Part shown: piece by piece, positions 22,674-27,109 of the stretch
How the letters are laid out: every line of letters begins with the position of its first letter
Numbering within the stretch: the stretch's first letter is position 1
Origin: a virus
DNA length: 27,109 nucleotides
Direction: 5' to 3' (one strand)
IMG/VR virus record: IMGVR_UViG_3300049846_002136
Coordinates: 1-27,109 of that record
Notes under the pieces: generated by a model
The model's database searches: none
Seen by the model: the letters and a program-made list of their open reading frames with translations, nothing else
What the model was told of the DNA's origin: nothing
Position numbers and translations under genes: made by a program

Positions 22674-23741
22674 ATGAATGACATGTTTAAAGACATTTTG
22701 AAAAGTTTAGGTAATGAATATGCTGCTCCTGCATCCCAGGGGACGTATGCTGATATAGACCAATTTATTGATACTGGTAGTTATGCACTCAATGCACTGT
22801 TTAGTGGTAATATATTTGGTGGATTTCCATCAAATAAAATTACAGCCTTAGCTGGAGAAACCACAACAGGCAAAACCTTTTTTATGTTATCTATTGTAAA
22901 GCACTATTTGGAAATGAACCCTAGTGCTATTGTTGTGATTTTTGAAAGTGAAGGTGCTATTACTAAGGATATGTTGACATCTAGAAATATTGATGTAAAT
23001 CGTATTTTAATGGTACCAGTGGAAACAATACAACAATTCAAATCACAATGTTTACGTTTGGTTGATAATTATCTTGAAGAAAAGAAAAAAGAAAAAAATG
23101 AACAAAGAAAGATGATGATTTGTTTAGATAGTTTGGGGATGTTATCTACAACAAAAGAAGTTTCTGATACGGAAAGTGGAAGTGATAAAAAAGACATGAC
23201 TCGTCAATCCGAAATTCGTGCTGCATTCCGCGTTTTAACATTGAAATTAAGTAAAGCAGGTATACCAATGATATTAACAAATCATGTATATCAAAATGTT
23301 GGTCAAATGTACGGACCAAAGAATACAGTATCTGGTGGTGGTGGGTTATTGTATGCCTCTAACAATATAATTATGCTATCAAAAAGCAAAGAAAAGGATT
23401 CAGATGGCTTGCAAATTGGGGTAAAAATTAAATGTACTGCATTTAAATCAAGATTGACAAAAGAGGGTTCCGTTGTTGATGTGTTATTAAATTTTCAGAC
23501 AGGTTTAGATCGTTATTATGGTTTGTTTGATATTGCAATAGAATCGGGCACATTCGAAAAGATATCAACCAGAGTCAAATTGCCTGATGGTACAACTTGT
23601 TTTGAGAAGAATATTAAGGAGGATCCTAAAAAATATTTTACTGAAGAAGTTTTACAAAAACTCAATCAATATATACAATCAAATATGGTATATGGTGGTG
23701 TGCCTGTTGAGACATTTATTGATGATATTTTAGATAACTAG
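22674..23741 (+). CDS. uvsX: UvsX recombinase (RecA-like)
   Basis: The 355-residue protein is the strand-exchange recombinase of T4-like phages. It has a Walker A motif GETTTGKT (61-68), a Walker B-like strand MMICLDSLGML, and the conserved block GIPMILTNHVYQNVG, then MYGPKNTVSGGGGLLYASN. The reading frame extends back to 22620 inside 43B, but the ATG at 22674 with AGGT upstream gives the normal N-terminus. UvsY (6495), UvsW (6971), gp46/47 and UvsX together make up the recombination-dependent replication set. It follows 43B by 16 bases, as uvsX lies near 43 and 41 in T4. Confidence 0.95.
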   Translation: MNDMFKDILKSLGNEYAAPASQGTYADIDQFIDTGSYALNALFSGNIFGGFPSNKITALAGETTTGKTFFMLSIVKHYLEMNPSAIVVIFESEGAITKDMLTSRNIDVNRILMVPVETIQQFKSQCLRLVDNYLEEKKKEKNEQRKMMICLDSLGMLSTTKEVSDTESGSDKKDMTRQSEIRAAFRVLTLKLSKAGIPMILTNHVYQNVGQMYGPKNTVSGGGGLLYASNNIIMLSKSKEKDSDGLQIGVKIKCTAFKSRLTKEGSVVDVLLNFQTGLDRYYGLFDIAIESGTFEKISTRVKLPDGTTCFEKNIKEDPKKYFTEEVLQKLNQYIQSNMVYGGVPVETFIDDILDN

Positions 23742-23761
23742 AATTTTTTTGGAATGAAGTT

Positions 23762-24034
23762 GTGGAGAATAAAAAGTACCAAATATTAGACCATAATGGA
23801 AGTGGTATAAAAGTATTCATATTGTCAGGAGAATGGCAAGGTGTTACTATATTATTTGATAACTTCAATAAAAATGGTGATAAGGGAACATATACATATG
23901 AATTTTTTGGTTTACCCTCTAATAAACTACATTTATTAAATTCTTACTTGAATGAAGAACAAGAATCATCTATACTATTTACTATAAGAGAAATTGCATC
24001 CGGTTTATTTCAAATATTAGCATCACATGAATGA
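23762..24034 (+). CDS. Small hypothetical protein between uvsX and gp41
   Basis: The 90-residue product starts with GTG at 23762, eight bases after GGA. The N-terminal half is beta-like (YQILDHNGSGIKVFILSGEW), the C-terminal half mainly helical. It overlaps the start of the helicase gene by eight bases, so the two are translationally coupled. No family is recognised. Its position suggests a replication-related accessory function, but nothing in the sequence proves one. Confidence 0.6.
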   Translation: MENKKYQILDHNGSGIKVFILSGEWQGVTILFDNFNKNGDKGTYTYEFFGLPSNKLHLLNSYLNEEQESSILFTIREIASGLFQILASHE

Positions 24035-24668
24035 TAGAATTGAGATTTTAATACTAAAGGGGCTTATACATGATGAAGAGTATTGTAGAAAGGTTTTGCC
24101 TTTTATAAAAGAAGAATATTTTGATAATTTTTCATATCTGTGTATTTTTAAGTTAGTATCAAATTTTATTAATAAACACAATGCACTCCCCACAATAGAG
24201 GCGATATCTATTATGGCTTCTGAGGAGGCCCTGAATAGTGAACAATATAAGACTATACAAGAATTGATTATTACATTATCCGTTTATGATAAGCAATCAT
24301 TAGATTGGTTTGTCGATCAAACTGAAAAGTTCTGTAAAGATAGATCAATCATAAATGCATTCAAAACTGGTATTAGTATTATTGATGGCAAAGATAAGAC
24401 AAGAAATATCAGTATACTTCCAGATTTAATGAAAGATGCCTTATCCGTATCATTTGATACTTCTGTTGGACACTCTTATGTTGATGATGCTGAGTCTAGA
24501 TTTGATTTTTATCATTCTAAAGTTGAGCAATTGCCATTCGACATTGAAATTTTGAATAAGATTACAAATGGTGGTGTTCCAAAGAAATCACTCAATTTGG
24601 TTATGGCCGGTTGTGTACATCCTGATACTAAAGTTAAGATTAGGATTAGGAGATGTAATGCCAATTAG
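24027..24668 (+). CDS. 41: Replicative helicase gp41, N-terminal part fused to a short N-intein
   Basis: The 213-residue protein consists of 195 residues of gp41 and an 18-residue intein start. The extein part has the DnaB-like N-terminal helices and the linker up to SLNLVMAG, which is the first strand and beginning of the Walker A motif. The next residue is Cys196, followed by VHPDTKV, a normal intein block A with the C-x-x-x-x-T spacing. The intein part then stops after RRCNAN. The last 23 bases overlap the 3' end of the HNH gene on the other strand, so the final residues are probably not original intein sequence. On its own this protein lacks a complete P-loop and cannot be an active helicase; it must be spliced to the product at 25494. 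Confidence 0.9.
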   Translation: MNDRIEILILKGLIHDEEYCRKVLPFIKEEYFDNFSYLCIFKLVSNFINKHNALPTIEAISIMASEEALNSEQYKTIQELIITLSVYDKQSLDWFVDQTEKFCKDRSIINAFKTGISIIDGKDKTRNISILPDLMKDALSVSFDTSVGHSYVDDAESRFDFYHSKVEQLPFDIEILNKITNGGVPKKSLNLVMAGCVHPDTKVKIRIRRCNAN

Positions 24669-25440
24669 ATTTTTTTGATTTACATCTATATATAACTGCT
24701 CCGGGTGTTATTAAGTTTTTTTCTGCCGCCTCATGTATTGAATTATAAGTAATTATGCCATCGGATACCATTTTCCTTCTAGGAGATGGTTTTCCTTTTT
24801 TGCCCAGGTGTGGTTTTATTGGTGAACCCAGAACATATCCTTCTTTTTTATATTTTTCAACGTCTTCTATTTTTGCTCTAATGAAAGTATTTGAACCTGG
24901 TATATGCATACATTTTTTTCCTTTATGGGCCTTTCCTCCCATACTACCTCTAATTAATCTTCCTTCCTTTGTTGTCCAAAAATGCCAAGGATTATTTTTA
25001 GATTTTATAGAGGCCTTTCCACCAATTGATGCATACATCTTTGTATTTTTTGGATTAAATATCCCAACTTTAGTTTCCATTTGAGTTTTAATGCCCTTTA
25101 ATTTCCATAATTTTTTTGTTTCAGTATCAACACCATGCATTCCTATTTTATTATCAAAACAAAATTTTCCAATCTTTTTTCTATACTCTCTGGATAATTT
25201 CCCTCCTAACATTTTCATTGCTCTAAGATCATTTACGTTATTATGTATTTTCCATAATAAAAAGTGTGCTAATATGTGTTCTTTTATGGTTAAATATGCA
25301 ATGTTGTCTTCTTCATTTGTTCCATTCATATGTTTTGGTATGATGTGATGATTATGATATATTTCTCCAATAATACTAAAATTTCGTTGACTACCCATCT
25401 CACATATAGTATGATAAACTTTAGAATATATTTGTTTCAT
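24646..25440 (-). CDS. HNH homing-type endonuclease, antisense within the split helicase
   Basis: The 264-residue protein has an HNH nuclease core: His31-His32 in HHIIPKHMNG, Asn46 in DNIAYL, and His55 and His59 in EHILAH. The middle contains Gly-Gly-Lys repeats with aromatic residues (GGKASIKSKNNPWHFW, then GGKAHKGKK), as in NUMOD-type DNA-binding modules of homing enzymes. The C-terminus, DGIITYNSIHEAAEKNLITP followed by YRCKSKKSNWHYI, is an IENR1/NUMOD1-like DNA-binding domain. It lies between the two halves of the split intein but in the opposite direction, so it is free-standing and not a domain of the intein. It converges with gp41N and diverges from gp41C. A perfect late promoter reads into it. 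A frame-intact gene suggests it is still active. Confidence 0.9.
   Translation of the reverse strand: MKQIYSKVYHTICEMGSQRNFSIIGEIYHNHHIIPKHMNGTNEEDNIAYLTIKEHILAHFLLWKIHNNVNDLRAMKMLGGKLSREYRKKIGKFCFDNKIGMHGVDTETKKLWKLKGIKTQMETKVGIFNPKNTKMYASIGGKASIKSKNNPWHFWTTKEGRLIRGSMGGKAHKGKKCMHIPGSNTFIRAKIEDVEKYKKEGYVLGSPIKPHLGKKGKPSPRRKMVSDGIITYNSIHEAAEKNLITPGAVIYRCKSKKSNWHYIS
25387..25415 (+). promoter_or_regulatory. Sigma70-type promoter for gp41C, inside the HNH gene
   Basis: TTGACT (25387-25392), a 17-base spacer and TATGAT (25410-25415), the same hexamers and spacing as at uvsY. It lies within the first 18 codons of the HNH gene, on the other strand, and would start RNA near 25422, about 72 bases before gp41C. 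Confidence 0.65.
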
Positions 25441-25477
25441 ATTTATTACCGGTCCCTGCCAATATAACGTTAATTTT

Positions 25478-25485
25478 TATTTATA
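25478..25485 (-). promoter_or_regulatory. T4-type late promoter for the HNH gene
   Basis: TATTTATA on the + strand reads TATAAATA on the - strand, 38 bases before the HNH start codon at 25440. It is the only late promoter found on the - strand. Confidence 0.75.
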
Positions 25486-25493
25486 GTTTTTTT

Positions 25494-26681
25494 ATGCTTA
25501 ATGAGAGCTGGATAGAAAAAGAAGTAGCATTTAAAGAAATTGATAGTTTATTACAAGCCGGATATGAAGTTGAAATTGATTCACCTGATGGGTTTGTTGG
25601 TGTGAATTGCTTTGTCGATAAAGGTGAGTGGGTTGAATATAAATTGACACTCTCCGATCATAGAGAAGTCTCGGTTAATGAGAACCACTTATTTGAAACG
25701 ATAAATGGTTGGGAATTTGCTAAAGACTTATGTGATGGGGAACATACATTCTTAACAAACACCGGTTATGTGGTTGGTAAAGTTAATAAAAGTGGAAATA
25801 TAATACCTATAGTTGATATTAATGTTAATCATAAAAATCATAGATATTACGCCAATGGAATCTCATCCCACAATACTGCTGTAGGTAAATCTACATTTTT
25901 ATCTCATTTGGCTTGTTCATATTTTATGCAAGGTTATAATGTATTCTATGGTACATTTGAAATGTCAAGGGAAAGAACGGCAGCCAGATTTGATGCCAAT
26001 TTGTTAAATATACCAATAAATGATCTTAATGATTTACCTAAGTCGTCATTTGACAACGCCATGAAAAAAATTATGCTAAAGACTCCAGGTAAACTTATTG
26101 TAGAAGAATATCCAACATCTTCGGTTAATATGCTTCATGTTGCACACACTTTAGATGAATTGCAATTAAAGAGAAATTTTATCCCTGATGTAATTATATT
26201 GGATTATCTTAATATAATATTAAGTCACCGCATAAAAGTATCAAATAGTGGTACATATGCTTATATTAAATATGTTGCAGAAGAAATGAGAGCCATGGCA
26301 GTATTAAGAAATGTTCCAATATGGACTGCCACGCAATTAAATAGAGAAGGATTTAGATCATCTGATGTTGGTTTAGAAAATACATCAGAAAGTTTTGGTA
26401 TACCAGTGACGGCTGATTTAATGGTTGCATTGATTTCTACAGAAGAATTAGAAGCACAAAATCAAATTTTACTAAAACAATTAAAAAATAGGTATAATGA
26501 TTCGGCTAAAGATAGAAGGATAATATTAGGAATAGATAGGCCTAGAATGAGATTTTATGAAGTTTCGGAAGCCGCACAAAATCAAATTAATCAAGATGTA
26601 AGTGATTTGATGAAGAGTGAAAATAGCAATAATATGATTCCTATGAGTTCAAATAAATTCTCTGATTTTAACTTTTCTTAA
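25494..26681 (+). CDS. 41: C-intein fused to C-terminal part of helicase gp41
   Basis: Residues 1-127 are an unusually long C-intein: block B VNENHLF with His65, block F IVDINVNHKNHRYYANG with Asp108 and His116, and block G ISSHN ending in His126-Asn127. The +1 residue is Thr128. The extein then runs TAVGKSTFLSHLA, completing the Walker A motif begun by gp41N. The rest is the RecA-like helicase core with Walker B VIILDYLNI, WTATQLNREG and ESFGIPVTADLM, as in T4 gp41. Ligation would give a 463-residue helicase, near T4's 475. The ATG has no ribosome site; the promoter at 25387 probably serves it. Confidence 0.92.
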   Translation: MLNESWIEKEVAFKEIDSLLQAGYEVEIDSPDGFVGVNCFVDKGEWVEYKLTLSDHREVSVNENHLFETINGWEFAKDLCDGEHTFLTNTGYVVGKVNKSGNIIPIVDINVNHKNHRYYANGISSHNTAVGKSTFLSHLACSYFMQGYNVFYGTFEMSRERTAARFDANLLNIPINDLNDLPKSSFDNAMKKIMLKTPGKLIVEEYPTSSVNMLHVAHTLDELQLKRNFIPDVIILDYLNIILSHRIKVSNSGTYAYIKYVAEEMRAMAVLRNVPIWTATQLNREGFRSSDVGLENTSESFGIPVTADLMVALISTEELEAQNQILLKQLKNRYNDSAKDRRIILGIDRPRMRFYEVSEAAQNQINQDVSDLMKSENSNNMIPMSSNKFSDFNFS

Positions 26682-26682
26682 T

Positions 26683-27109
26683 ATGGATTTTCCAAACAAA
26701 CAGTATGGCATAATTTATGCAGACCCGCCTTGGTCTTATAGGGATAAGTGTTCAGCCGGAAATCGAGGTGCATGTTTCAAATATGATCTAATGTCTGATA
26801 AAGATATATATGCCCTGCCGGTTCAACAAATATCATCAAACAATTGCGTATTATTTTTATGGGTTACGATGCCAAAATTGGCCGAAGGGTTGAATACCAT
26901 AAAAAATTGGGGATTTGAATATAAAACTTGTGCATTTACTTGGGTTAAACTCAACAAGAAATCAAACACAAAGTTTATGGGTATGGGAAATTGGACCCGC
27001 TCTAATAGTGAATTGTGCTTATTAGGCGTAAGGGGTAAACCAAAAAGAGTATCCGCATCTGTGCGTCAAATTATAGAAAGTCCAATAGAGACCCATAGTA
27101 AAAAACCAG
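26683..27109 (+). CDS. MT-A70 family adenine methyltransferase, 3'-truncated by window edge
   Basis: The frame opens with ATG at 26683, two bases after the gp41C stop codon begins its exit, and runs to the right edge with no stop (142 codons). It begins MDFPNKQYGIIYADPPWSY, with the DPPW catalytic motif at residues 14-17. It continues through NCVLFLWVTMPKLAEGL and GMGNWTRSNSELCLLGVRG, all typical of MT-A70-like N6-adenine DNA methyltransferases carried by phages. It is the second DNA methyltransferase in the window. With no restriction partner, it probably modifies phage DNA against host restriction or marks it. The AdoMet-binding C-terminal part lies outside the window. Confidence 0.92.
   Translation, partial: MDFPNKQYGIIYADPPWSYRDKCSAGNRGACFKYDLMSDKDIYALPVQQISSNNCVLFLWVTMPKLAEGLNTIKNWGFEYKTCAFTWVKLNKKSNTKFMGMGNWTRSNSELCLLGVRGKPKRVSASVRQIIESPIETHSKKP

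Noticed and set aside
24755-25348. Open frames on the + strand opposite the HNH gene
   Set aside because: They are Phe/Ile/Pro-rich shadows of the HNH gene without ribosome sites or recognisable sequence.
24646-25440. HNH as an internal endonuclease domain of the intein
   Set aside because: It is encoded on the opposite strand, with its own start, stop and late promoter, so it cannot be part of the intein chain.

Overview
The window is part of the genome of a T4-like tailed phage (contractile-tail, T4 superfamily). The assignment rests on a near-complete set of T4 core proteins recognisable by sequence: gp22, gp23, UvsY, UvsW, gp55, gp47, gp46, gp45, gp44, gp62, RegA, gp43, UvsX and gp41. 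T4-type late promoters (TATAAATA or CATAAATA) precede the late genes, and host sigma70-type promoters precede several early genes. The DNA is very AT-rich. The proteins read more like those of marine T4-like phages (cyanophage or pelagiphage type) than like enterobacterial T4. The host cannot be named from the sequence.

Layout. Positions 1-6400 are a late structural block. It holds the 3' part of a large repetitive virion protein, two small probable virion proteins, the scaffold gp22, the major capsid protein gp23 and a tail-tube-like protein. Each gene or pair has its own late promoter, and two hairpin terminators lie in the block. Positions 6400-8900 hold uvsY, uvsW and a small LSm-like gene. 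Positions 8867-9201 are non-coding, with phased T-tracts, two sigma70-type promoters and a C/U-rich candidate RNA. From 9202 the early and middle genes run in one direction: late sigma factor gp55, the gp47/gp46 recombination nuclease, a ClpP-like protease, a DNA methyltransferase, a winged-helix protein, clamp gp45, clamp loader gp44/gp62, RegA, dUTPase, a lysozyme, a second LSm-like protein, DNA polymerase, UvsX and helicase gp41. An MT-A70 methyltransferase is cut by the right edge.

Two essential replication genes are broken. DNA polymerase gp43 is encoded as two proteins (43A and 43B) split in the fingers. Between them sit two small paralogous genes preceded by their own sigma70-type promoter; no intein is visible. 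Helicase gp41 is fractured inside its Walker A motif by an atypically split intein, with an 18-residue N part and a 127-residue C part. An HNH homing-type endonuclease gene on the opposite strand separates the halves and has its own late promoter. A good sigma70-type promoter for the downstream helicase half lies inside the endonuclease gene, antisense to it. This fractured-gene arrangement is the main discovery of the window.

Other signals are regulatory: TAATGT-N12-ACATTA dyads shared by the uvsY and gene 43 upstream regions, two late leaders with identical arms around the start codon, an operator-like region ahead of the winged-helix gene, and a strong hairpin before gene 45.
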